From JAPOXR01 sp965221815 (GTDB taxonomy: Bacteria > Pseudomonadota > Alphaproteobacteria > Rhodobacterales > Rhodobacteraceae): a stretch of 64,000 nt of DNA. Of the stretch, positions 35,475 to 43,963 are shown piece after piece (positions within the stretch are counted from its first letter, which is position 1; every line of letters begins with the position of its first letter). Position numbers and translations under genes: made by a program. Location: contig OZ244915.1 of the NCBI GenBank assembly GCA_965221815.1, positions 930,001 through 994,000 of the forward strand, read 5' to 3'. The notes beneath the pieces were generated by a model. The model had not been told where the DNA came from and ran no database searches. It worked only from the letters and a program-made list of their open reading frames with translations.

Positions 35475-36310
35475 GTGATTCCCCTCTGGCGGGGTTTGGA
35501 CCGGGGTTGGTTCCTGATGGGTTGCTTTCGGCGAATCATTGAGCGACCTTGGCGAGAGGCGTGCGGTTGTTGTGGCGTCGTCTGTGGTTCAGTTGGGCTT
35601 ACATGCTGTCAAAGTATCCTGATTGTCGTGCAACTCTTACCCAGATTGACGCTTCTATATGCGGGATGGCATCCGGTTGCGGAGGCATGACGACAGGCCT
35701 GATGGGCAGGTCACGGAACCGGGCCAGACCTGTCTGAAACGCCAGATCAGCCAGGACGTGTGGCCAGGGAGGCCGCCAACGGCGCAGGGTCGTGCGTTGA
35801 AGAGTGTCGCCATCGCCGCTGGGCCCCGGGACAACGGGGCTTGTCTGGACAGTTTGACCCCGGATATCAGGTGGGTCGATGTCGGGCAGGCCGGCCAAGT
35901 CTCTCAAGGCCGCGGCCGATGCCGCTGAGGGGGCCGAGAGCGCCAGGAGCACGGCGGGGTTCGACACACACAAGGCGACCCTGACAGAGGATCCCCATTG
36001 CGTGGGCCCGGTGATCGATGCGTTGTGGTCTTTCGGGCGAAAGAACAGAGGACACAGCGAGATCATCGCTGCCATACGTTATGTCCGCAGCCACCGCCAG
36101 CGGATGCACGATCAAGCAGCCAGAGATGAGGGCGTGCCGGCGGCCAGGGTGTTCTCACTTTCCGGGCCCCACGGACCCACAGACGGCGATATACCCATGC
36201 CCATCTCTCGGCCAACGACAATCGCACGCCCCGCGCCCGGGTCGCCTGATTCACCAGATGCAACCGATCAGGAATCAACCCCGGTCCAAACCCCGCCAGA
36301 GGGGAATCAC
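35475..36310. mobile_element. 836-bp element with 51-bp inverted ends, no intact transposase
   Basis: Positions 35475-35525 and 36260-36310 are inverted copies of one another with two mismatches in 51 bp; the outer ends read gtgattcccctctggcgggg. The interior has only broken frames on both strands and no recognised transposase motif. It is either a decayed insertion sequence or a non-autonomous (MITE-like) element moved by a transposase elsewhere. No clear target-site duplication is seen next to the ends. Confidence 0.7.
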
Positions 36311-36427
36311 GCCCCCTGCAGATCTCGTCTGGACAATCCCTGCCCTCTCATATAGACGGCTAACGCTTGACAGTCCTGATGGTCCCATCATCCAGAATCG
36401 GCGGCGTATTATTTGAGGAGACCGACC

Positions 36428-36976
36428 ATGACCCGCTTCACCCCCCCCCCCTTCCGCTTTATCGCCGCCCTTCTGCTGGCAGCTCTCGCCGCTCCTGCGG
36501 CGGCGCAGACCCCGGGTTCCATCCCGGATGTCACGGCCGAAGTCTGGCCCCACCCGATCGGGGACTATCTCCCGCTGCGCGTCATCATCACGAACTCAAT
36601 TAAGGCCCACGACTATACCGAAGGCGACCGGGTAAAGGGCGGGGTCCTGAAGGTCGATTATCGAATCAGTTGTACAGGTGAAAATTGCCCCGCCCCGACG
36701 CTGCGGACCGGGACGACCACCATTCCCTGCGGGCAGCAGGAGGGCGGGGTCCTGCACTACCGGATTGCCCATCTGAAAGACCAGGGCCCCTTGACCCTCC
36801 GGCTGCACATCACCAAAATCGCGTTTCAAGCTTGGGAACAGGATCTGATCGACAGAATCAACGACCGGCATCGCCACTGGCCGAATGGCGACCGCGCCTG
36901 CCCGACCGGCAGCTACAGCCCAACGACAGTGACTAGCGGTTCCAACTGGATGAGTCCCCCCGCCACGGTGCGCTGA
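36428..36976 (+). CDS. Secreted protein with poly-C tract in signal peptide (in frame here)
   Basis: The ATG at 36428 follows a strong GAGGAG site. The protein starts MTRFTPPPFRF, the prolines being encoded by a run of 11 C, and continues into an Ala/Leu-rich Sec signal peptide ending PAAA followed by Gln. The mature part is about 155 residues, with four Cys in ISCTGENCPAP, TIPCGQQ and DRACPTG; I recognise no family. It is the only one of the four tract-bearing genes that is in frame in this assembly. A TTGACA at about 36366 with a small palindrome after it (tgatgg-tc-ccatca) may be its promoter. It sits between two mobile-element remnants. Secretion is inferred from the signal peptide; function unknown. 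Confidence 0.75.
   Translation: MTRFTPPPFRFIAALLLAALAAPAAAQTPGSIPDVTAEVWPHPIGDYLPLRVIITNSIKAHDYTEGDRVKGGVLKVDYRISCTGENCPAPTLRTGTTTIPCGQQEGGVLHYRIAHLKDQGPLTLRLHITKIAFQAWEQDLIDRINDRHRHWPNGDRACPTGSYSPTTVTSGSNWMSPPATVR
36441..36451. repeat. Homopolymer of 11 C
   Basis: Spans codons 5-8 of the gene at 36428. Lengths of 8, 11 or 14 keep the frame open; 11 is on. Confidence 0.9.
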
Positions 36977-37090
36977 GGCCGATGTCCTGAATCCGGGCCA
37001 CATATACCCCAAAGGGGATTCCCGGATGCCCCCTGGGGGCCCTCGCCCGGCGGGGTGTACCTGCTCAAACACATGTGAGATTCTGAGCGG

Positions 37091-37161
37091 CGGCGGCCCA
37101 GTCCCGGGGACACGACGTGAGGGCGAAGCCCGAACGGAGGGGATCCGGGACTGGGCCGCCG
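37091..37161. repeat. 17-bp perfect inverted repeat inside the IS481-type element
   Basis: cggcggcccagtcccgg (37091-37107) and its reverse complement (37145-37161) are separated by 37 bp. It lies just inside the left end, before the transposase; it could block read-in transcription or be a subterminal transposase site. Confidence 0.5.
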
Positions 37162-37321
37162 AAAATGTCTTGCCGGATCAGGTGGGGTCCTCCATCGGTT
37201 TGTCATGATCCATGTGACAGAGACGGAGACCCCCGCTGCACGTTTGTGGCTGGCCTGGCCCTGTGATCAGACACGCCAGGATGGGTGATGTCTGTGATCA
37301 CCTGGCGATGCCGCTGTCCGG

Positions 37322-38229
37322 ATGCGCCAGGATCTTGTCCATCGCTGGCGTCAGGCCATGCGTGATGGCCTGACAACGACAGACGCGGCCCGGGCGGTCC
37401 ATGGGCCCCGTGCCACCCTGTATCGCTGGGAACAATCCCCTGAGCTGCTGTCGCGCCGACCCCACCGGTGCCGCCAAGGACCACCCCGCGCGGCGATCCG
37501 GCAGCGGATCACAGAGCTGCGCCAGGACTGTCCCGCCTGGGGCCGCGGCAAGATCGCGGCGATCCTGCGCCGGGACGGACACCAGATCGCGGCGGCCACG
37601 GTCGGGCGTGTGATCGCTGACAGGGTCGCACGCCAGCCGATCGCCCCGGTCAGTGCTTTCACGCAGGACAGCAAAACGACACGGCGGACCCGGAGACCGG
37701 ATGCGGTGCGCATCTCCGGGGCCCTGAAAGCCCGGGCACCCGGCGACGCGGTGCAGGTCGATACGCTCACCGCCGCCCTCTGCCCCGGCCGGACCGTCAA
37801 ACATGTCACCGCTATTGACCGTCATTCACAATGGGGATCCGCCAGGGCCGCCACCCACGCCACCGCCAGCCGCGCCGCACGCCCATCCGACACACGGGTC
37901 GCCCATGCGCCTTTTCCCATCACCGCCATCCCGGTCGACGGCGGCTCCGCGTTCAGGGCCGCAATGAGGCAGCTGGCCAAGCCAAAGGTCTCACGCGGGC
38001 CGTGCGGCCACCCAAAGGGGCGAAAATGAACGGGGCTGCCTGTAGGATGTCAGCGACAGGGAGACACGAATTCGACACTGTGCAGAACACCGCCACCCAG
38101 ATCACCGAACGCAACCCCCTGATCGACACACATCTCGACCTGGACAACGGATGGAGACCCCATGACGCACTTGATGATCAGACGCCAAACGAATATCTCG
38201 AATCATTGCGAATCGCTGCAAACCCATGA
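37322..38229 (+). pseudogene. IS481-family transposase, broken
   Basis: The N-terminal helix-turn-helix (TTDAARAVHGPRATLYRWEQ) and a second one in REQ-type sequence (LRQDCPAWGRGKIAAILRRD) are followed by an integrase core with AVQVDTLTAAL (first Asp) and HVTAIDRHSQW. The second Asp is in IPVDGGSAF, where TDNGSEF is usual. The frame is lost near 38000, and the block that should hold the catalytic Glu reads NGAACRMSA, without it. The terminal block DNGWRPHDALDDQTPNEYL ends at 38229. The gene cannot make an active enzyme. Confidence 0.75.
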
Positions 38230-38267
38230 GAAGCCCGCGTCTCATATGTAGTGAGCAGGTACAGGGC

Positions 38268-38296
38268 TTGACGGGAGGGCTCTCCCTCCCTATAGT
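38268..38296 (+). promoter_or_regulatory. Strong sigma-70-like promoter with palindromic spacer
   Basis: TTGACG (38268-38273) and TATAGT (38291-38296) are exactly 17 bp apart. The spacer contains the inverted repeat gggaggg-ctct-ccctccc, which could act as an operator. It serves the gene starting at 38333. Confidence 0.7.
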
Positions 38297-38332
38297 GCGG
38301 GCCGTGAACACCAGACTGAAAGGATCCATGGA

Positions 38333-38951
38333 ATGAAAGGCTTCCTGACAAACCTCATCACCCCCCCCCCCTAGGGGGCTGACGGCCCTGGCCGTCGCAC
38401 TGGCAACCGCTATAGCCCTGCCGGCCGCGGCGCAGAGCAACCACGAGCTCCGCGAGGGGCACGCCAAAATCATCAAAGGAAACATAACCAGCGTCGGCAC
38501 CATCCCGATGACGTGTGGGGCCAGCGGGACCGACGCCTGCTTCACGGTCTTCCCGACCCGCACCGGGGTCATAACATTCCAGCCCAAAACCGATGGTACC
38601 CAGCACACGCTCACGGACGCCGAGCAACGTAGCGCCGAAGCTTCCATCCGCGCTCTGCCGTTCCTGCAGGTCGCGGCCACCACCGACGCTTGCCGGGATG
38701 TGGGGTCCGCCAAGACGATGACAGTGACATACACCCCCGATGGTGGCTCCAGCACAACCGGCATGTTTATCCGTATAGATGACGATGATTGGGCGGCGGA
38801 CGAATGCGGCACCGGCAATATGACGCAGTACCATTCCGGCTATAGACACGGCAACGATTGCCGGGCGAACGAAGAGGCGCGGGGTGAGGCATGCATCACC
38901 CGCTGCGCTGCGGGACAGATCTGGCGCAAGACGTACTGCGAAACGCCATAG
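38333..38951 (+). CDS. Secreted protein with poly-C tract in signal peptide (frameshifted here)
   Basis: AAAGGA precedes the ATG at 38333, which reads MKGFLTNLI before 11 C; with 11 C a TAG follows at once. With 10 or 13 C the frame opens into RGLTALAVALATAIALPAAA, a clear Sec signal peptide, then QSNHELRE and about 170 residues to the stop at 38951. The mature protein has about nine Cys (TCGASGTDACF, TDACRDVG, DECGTGN, ACITRCAAG, TYCETP) and an acidic patch (RIDDDDWAADE); no known family. A two-codon frame, ATG GAA TGA, overlaps the start ATG. The good promoter, ribosome site and long downstream frame argue for a living gene in its off phase. Function unknown. Confidence 0.7.
38361..38371. 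repeat. Homopolymer of 11 C
   Basis: Lies after codon 9 of the gene at 38333. The downstream frame needs 10 or 13; 11 gives an immediate TAG. Confidence 0.9.
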
Positions 38952-38999
38952 ACCGACACAGGAGACCCGCCAGTATCCCACTTTCATTGAATTGACGGG

Positions 39000-39392
39000 T
39001 CCAGGGATTTGCGTGTGATGCGGGCGGCGTCTGTTGTGAATTGCCAGTTGGCGGGTCGTTTGTCGGCGTTGCGGCGGATCTGCCGTCACCCCATCGGGAG
39101 AGATGACCCGTGCCCCGCCGTTCGGCGGTAGGGCAGGATCTGAGAGCCGCGGGATGTGGTCTGCTGACCGCCCTGCGGGCGGGCGTTGACCTCGCCGGCG
39201 ATGGCTGGCACGCGTTCCGGCGCTGGGGACCCGACCCAGGACGCTCATCAACGGCCGCGGTGTTTCGAAGCGGGTGATGTCGCCGCACGTGGCGAGGATC
39301 GTCACGGCACGCAGGATGTAAAGACCCCTCAAGCTGATCGGGGCCGTTACCACATGGGCCAATGACTCGTCCTGGGCCTTGCGACAGTTCAC
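39000..39392 (-). pseudogene. IS110-family transposase remnant
   Basis: The minus strand encodes LRAVTILATCGDITRFETPR followed by PLMSVLGRVPS, the C-terminal (Transposase_20) pattern of IS110/IS116 transposases. The frame then breaks, and the N-terminal DEDD half is not found. Only this piece is identifiable. Confidence 0.55.
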
Positions 39393-39974
39393 ACTTATAT
39401 AGTGGATTTCATTTCAGTTGTTTTTTGCCGAGGGCGTCACGCACCTGGGTTCCCCATTTGAGTCTCTTGAGTCCCTGCCAGACTTTTTTTACCCCGGCAA
39501 CGGCTGGCACTTCGCCGGGTGGGTGCCGACGAGGCGTCCGCGGTCTCAGGATGTTCCCGTGCGCGCATGGTCAGGTCGGCGACATGGCAGGCGGTGACGG
39601 CGTCGGACGCCGGGGCCGCCCACGGGATCAAGCAAGACCGGGCCGAGATCCTCCAGCTTACAGGCCACCACCGTGTCGGGAACGGTGCAGGGCGACGGAA
39701 GCACCAGCCCGGCCTTGGTCGCCTTGATGGCGGTCAGTTGCGCGACGATGACCGCCCGTTGGTGCCGCTAGCGGGCCAGCCAGACTCTTTCAGTCATGTT
39801 TGCCTCCGATATTGATCTCAATCCCCGCGGTGACCGGATGCGGGTGTTCGAGGAGATGGGAATCGCCCTGGACGACACAAGACAGCGACGGCTGTAGGCC
39901 GCGGAACAGGCAACAGAGCATCAGCAGGAGATGATGGCCGCCGTCGCGGGGCGGATCTGTCAGTCAACTGTGGC
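39393..39974. other. Degenerate DNA between IS remnants
   Basis: Short broken frames only. A 33-codon frame at about 39797 (MFASDIDLNPRGDRMRVFEE...) ends in a stop after RQRRL and may be a transposase scrap, but I cannot assign it. No RNA gene seen. Confidence 0.4.
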
Positions 39975-40166
39975 GCGTCAATCAACCTGAGAATTTGCGA
40001 CAAACAGGGTGAGAATCCTGGGGAACGGTGGATGCTGCCCCTCTCCCCGCGGGGAGAGGGGCAGAAAATTCTGTCGGCAAGACGCCCCGTTTGACGTCTG
40101 CGACCGTTCGGGCGCAAGACTGCCATCCTTTATTCCAATGGGGAGAGCCGCATGCCCGGATGACAC

Positions 40167-41658
40167 ATGACAGACGCACAAACGAGGTTATTTATGAATG
40201 ATCAAAAAACTGACACAGTTGAAACGGCTACGGCCAAGGCGGGTTTCAGCACGGCAACGGGTGATCGGATCAACCAGGACAGTCGGCTTCCGTCGCAGAC
40301 GGCCCAGCCGCGTGGCCGCCGCCGACCCGATCCCTTGCAGGATGTCTTTGAGAGCGTGGTTGTGCCCCGGCTCAAGACATCAGAGGCGATCCGGCCCGTG
40401 GCGATGGACCGCGAGTTGTTGCGGCGGGATCCGAAGCTCAATCCGCATATCCGGCGGACCCTGGAGCGGCGGATTCGCCAGTGGCAAGCCTGGCCGGGTC
40501 CGGGCCAGGCGGCGATCTTTCGTCAGACATCCGAACCGGGTCAGATGGGCATTTCTGATTTCACCCCTCTGAACGGGTTGAGCGTGACAATCGATGGGGT
40601 CCCGCTCAGACACAGGCTGTCTCACGTCCGGCTGCCCGGGTCGGGCTTCACGCATGCCGATGTGGTGGTGGGCGGCGAGAGTTTCATGGCGCTGTCCACA
40701 GGGCTTCAGGATGCCTTATACACCATAGGCGGGGCCCCGCGTCCCAGACGCCCCGTCCCTCTGTCAGCGGCGTTCCGGAACCTGTCAAGCCAGCCGCGGA
40801 TGACCAGACAGCGCGCACCGCGCAACTCTGCAGGATGACGGGATGGAGGTGACCCGCAACACCCGGGGTGGACGCATCAAACAACGGGGCGATTGAGAGC
40901 CCCCACGGCCCTCTCAAGCGCGAGATCACGGATGCGCTCCTCATCCGCGGTTCCCGGGACTTGACCGATCGGGATGCCACTCGGTCTGTCATTGCTGATC
41001 TCATCGGTCGGATCCATGCCGCCATATCATCACGCGATCACGGCCGAGGCGCAACATCTGCTGGCGTTGCCGGCACGGCGCAATGAAGACGATGAAGAGG
41101 TCAGCGTGCGGGTGACCGCCACCCGTGGCGTCACGCTGCGGCGGGTCTTCACTTCGGTCCCCACCCGATTGATGGGTCATCGGCGATCAGCGCGTGTTCA
41201 TGCCGATCATATCGCGCTCACTCTTGGTACGGATCACTGTATGACAGTGCCCCGCAAGCCCCATCAGGCCGGTCAGGGTGCCATCCCTGTCATTCATGAT
41301 CGCCCTGTCATTGGCACCCTCAAGACCCAACCCGGTGCGCTGCTCAACCGGGTTGACCGGGATGACCTCTGTCCCCGTGCGGAAGTCCCAACAGTGTTTC
41401 GAAAAGGCCGTCGCCGCTCTCGGCCCGCGCGAAGGATGTCGATTGACGGTGAAACTCCTCGCCATGGCGCATGAGGATAATTGCGAAAGTGCGCGCGCTG
41501 GCGAAAGTGCGACCGGCCTCAATGAAGGCACACTCCCCTGTCTTGAGACACTGCGGGCACAGTTGACCCCACAGAGAAGAGAGATGCCAGAACTGAAGAT
41601 CAGGCAACCGCGACTCGCCGCATACAGTGACCTGCTGACTCCGGGAGTGACATCATGA
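40167..41658 (+). pseudogene. istA: IS21 transposase IstA, frameshifted
   Basis: Starts MTDAQTRLFMNDQKTDTVET with the N-terminal helix-turn-helix (AAKAGFS-type), then LSDFTDMG-like sequence (MGISDFTPLNG) at the integrase core. At about 40780 the frame shifts: family sequence continues as ARTAQLCRMTG in another frame, then NNGAIESPHGPLKREI, then a further shift near 41000, VRVTATRGVTLRRVFTSVP, and finally AHEDNCES to the end at 41658. At least three indels separate the pieces. The core Glu region (GAIESPHG) is still present, but no full protein can be made. Confidence 0.8.
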
Positions 41659-42464
41659 TCGCCACGACAGATCATGCCAAGCGCGATCTGATGCTGAATG
41701 AGCTGCGCCTGCCAACCCTGCGCCAGTTGGCCACGAGCCGCGGCGAACAGTCCGACCACGAAGGCGGGCCCGCTATTCGTACCCTCTCGGCGCTGGCTGA
41801 ACATGAACGCGCCGATCGCGAACAACGGCGCCGGGCCCGCAACCGCGCCGCCGCCAAGCGGTGCCCCGGCAAGACACTGGCCAGTTTCGACTTCAGCGCC
41901 ATCCCGGCTGTCTCCAAGGCGCAGGTCATGGCTCTCGCCGCCGGAGATGCCTGGATCAACCCGGGATCGAGCTGCATCGCCATTGGCCCGCCCGGTGTGG
42001 GCAAGAGCCACTTGGCCTCAGCCATCGGCCAGGAACTGATTGAGACTGGTGACCGCGTGCTGATGTGCCGCACCCCCGATCTCGTCCAGAAACGGCCAAC
42101 CGCACGACGTGAATTGGATCTCGAACGCCTGCTCAGATCACTGGACACGTTCCACCTGCTGATTCTTGACGACTTCACCTATCTGAGCCGGGATGAAGCG
42201 GAAACCACTGTCCTGTTCGAACTGATCGCGATCCGTTATGAGCAACGCTCACTGATGATCACCGCCAACCAACCCTTCAGTGCATGGGACAGATTGTTCC
42301 CCGATGAAACTACCGCCGTGGCCGCTGTCGATCGCCTGTGCCACAAAGCCGTGATCCTCGAGATGAATGCTGAGAGCTATCGCCGCAAGGAAACACGACA
42401 ACTCCAGCGCAAACCCGGACGGCCGGCCCAATACGCCACAGCCAAAAATACCACCACCGACTGA
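41655..42464 (+). CDS. istB: IS21 helper ATPase IstB
   Basis: AAA+ helper that assembles on target DNA and activates IstA. It has 269 residues, intact. Walker A GPPGVGKSH, Walker B LLILDDFTYL, and the sensor-like block RSLMITANQPFSAWDRLFPD followed by VDRLCHKAVILEMNAESYRR. The start overlaps istA by 4 bp. It survives although istA is broken, so it might still act with an IstA supplied by another copy. Confidence 0.88.
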   Translation: MIATTDHAKRDLMLNELRLPTLRQLATSRGEQSDHEGGPAIRTLSALAEHERADREQRRRARNRAAAKRCPGKTLASFDFSAIPAVSKAQVMALAAGDAWINPGSSCIAIGPPGVGKSHLASAIGQELIETGDRVLMCRTPDLVQKRPTARRELDLERLLRSLDTFHLLILDDFTYLSRDEAETTVLFELIAIRYEQRSLMITANQPFSAWDRLFPDETTAVAAVDRLCHKAVILEMNAESYRRKETRQLQRKPGRPAQYATAKNTTTD

Positions 42465-42818
42465 TCCCGAACCCAAAGACTGCGCGGGCGGCAGGCCGCC
42501 CGCGGCATCCCAAACACACCCAAATCCCAAAATCCACTTGCCATCACCACAAACCTGCGGCAAAAAGAATATGTCACAGCGTCACATGGATTCTCACCCT
42601 GATTGACGCTCTATAGTCAACCGGGCGGCCAGCCGAATGGGGCGGATCCTGGATGCGATTCAACATCTCTCGTGATGACCAATCCCAAGAGTCCGGACAT
42701 CGCTGGCACATTGGGGTCCCCTCAGGAGTTCACGCAGAGAAGTGCAAATCGAATTCGCTCCGACGAATCAGGTTGAATATGACTGGCCCGTGCGATCTTG
42801 GAAAATGCGTTATTGACG

Positions 42819-43408
42819 TTAGGAGTCGCCGCAAGTTCCAATCGCTCCCGGGGTCAAGCTTTTGTACTGGTTGACCCTGATGTCGGGGGTGTCAATCTCG
42901 ACCCAAAGCTCATTCTGACCGTAACCTTTTGGCTGCATCGCCTTGAACGTGCCTGTGCCTATGGTCGATGAGGTCGACGTCCAGTAGACATTCCCAATAT
43001 GGTCTTCGCCGTCTGCAACCGTAACACCTCGGAATACGTTGGTGAGGCTTCCGTTATAGTCTGTGTATCTTTGGCCTGGATACCCTGCGGTATCTTTGAT
43101 GATCACCCAAGCGTTGATATTTTCTGTTCCAAGCCGGGGAGGAGTAATAGGATCGCCATCATGATCAATTGATGTGCCATACCCAATAGATGCGGCACCC
43201 GTCATGCCGTCGCTGTTTATCGTAGCAGTAATACAGACGCGTTGGCCCCAATTCTCTATCGCCTGGCTTTCGTTCTTGGCGACGGCGGCGGTGTCAATAT
43301 TTGTAGAGAAGTCTGTCTGCGCATGTGCGGGGTCCGACATCAGTGCGCCTGTTGAAATCAGGAAAGCGACCGCGAGACCCTTAATGATGGGGGGGGGGCA
43401 ATCATCAT
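42819..43408 (-). CDS. Secreted protein with poly-C tract in signal peptide (frameshifted here)
   Basis: GGAG stands before the ATG at 43408 (a second ATG follows directly). The start reads MMIA, then a run of 10 C. With 8 or 11 C the frame continues IIKGLAVAFLISTGALM and the Sec signal peptide ends AHA before QTDF; the mature protein is about 163 residues with two Cys (RVCITA and GTCGD at the very end) and many Gly, Thr and Asn. With 10 C it hits a stop. The long frame from 43340 to 42819 is intact. A TTGCCC-17-TATCGC pair on the minus strand about 60 bp upstream may be its promoter. No family recognised. It is one of the four genes that share this architecture. Confidence 0.68.
43389..43398. 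repeat. Homopolymer of 10 G (C on the coding strand)
   Basis: Lies after codon 3-4 of the gene at 43408. The downstream frame needs 8 or 11; 10 is off. Confidence 0.9.
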
Positions 43409-43594
43409 GATTGTTTTCTCCAGTTCTTTGTCAGATGGTGTCTTTTAGCGATATTTCTGGCCGAAGACAAGGGCAAATTGTAACGGTGTACCCCCTGTAC
43501 ATTGTGAGCGGGCCTTTTGACTCTCTTTCTAAGGGCGGGTGGGCCGGGGGATCAGGAGAACAGTGCCCCCGCACCGAATGACGCGCGCGGGCGT

Positions 43595-43786
43595 TCAGGC
43601 AAACTTCAGGATCGCGACGGCGAGGCCGATCATGCCGGCCATCGCCAGGATCAGCCGGGTCTCCCGCTTGGCCATATCTTCGCGCATCAAGACCCAACCC
43701 TTGTCATAGCGTTTGCTCATTGTCTCCATGCGTTCCTCCAGTCGCGCCATGCGCTCGGACAGTTGGTGAGGTGCCGGTTCTGTCAT
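43595..43786 (-). CDS. Small coiled-coil membrane protein
   Basis: A 63-residue frame: residues about 8-40 (LSERMARLEERMETMSKRYD) have a heptad pattern and could form a coiled coil, and the C-terminus (LILAMAGMIGLAVAILKFA) is one membrane segment. The plan recalls XhlA-like or DUF1640-like tail-anchored proteins, but the match is to shape, not to conserved residues. A GGCGGGG stretch lies just before the ATG. It sits between the secreted-protein gene and mrcA, inside the accessory island. Confidence 0.45.
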   Translation of the reverse strand: MTEPAPHQLSERMARLEERMETMSKRYDKGWVLMREDMAKRETRLILAMAGMIGLAVAILKFA

Positions 43787-43827
43787 CCCCGCCTATTGAA
43801 CCGATCCCTCGCCGCCGGTCAACCGGG

Positions 43828-43838
43828 TGTACCTGCTC
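43828..43838 (+). repeat. Solo IS481-type end fragment
   Basis: TGTACCTGCTC, identical to the outer 11 bp of the left end at 37056; the sequence then diverges. It lies at the right edge of the island, before mrcA. Confidence 0.35.
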
Positions 43839-43963
43839 TCGATATCGAGGCAATCCGTGATTGTAACCTGAGATGATGTCAGCAATCCCGATAATCACCT
43901 TCGGTCACGTTATGACACCTCACTTGCGGGATCGTTCCAATTGCACATAATGGGACATGGTAG

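Larger units (their letters stand above)
37056..38263 (+). mobile_element. Decayed IS481-type insertion sequence
   Basis: The left end TGTACCTGCTC with its extension to CATGTGAGA (37056-37080) is repeated inverted at the right end (38240-38263, TCTCATATGTAGTGAGCAGG and on to TACA). About 1.2 kb between them contains an integrase-type transposase with disrupted catalytic residues and frame. The TGT start and size fit the IS481 family. The right end stops only 4 bp before the -35 box of the next secreted-protein gene. Confidence 0.7.
39975..42607 (+). mobile_element. IS21-family insertion sequence with broken istA
   Basis: The block holds istA and istB in the usual order and 4-bp overlap. The left end carries two tandem related motifs (gcgtcaatcaacctgagaat at 39974-39993 and one with cagggtgagaatcc ending near 40018); the right end (about 42585-42607) is the inverted match, ggattctcaccctgattgac. 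Multiple terminal repeats are usual for IS21. A 30-bp perfect palindrome (40035-40064, core ctctccccgcggggagag) lies inside the left end. Confidence 0.7.

Noticed and set aside
41187..42011. Open frame of 274 codons antisense to istA/istB
   Set aside because: It is a shadow of the IS21 genes, with no recognisable product.
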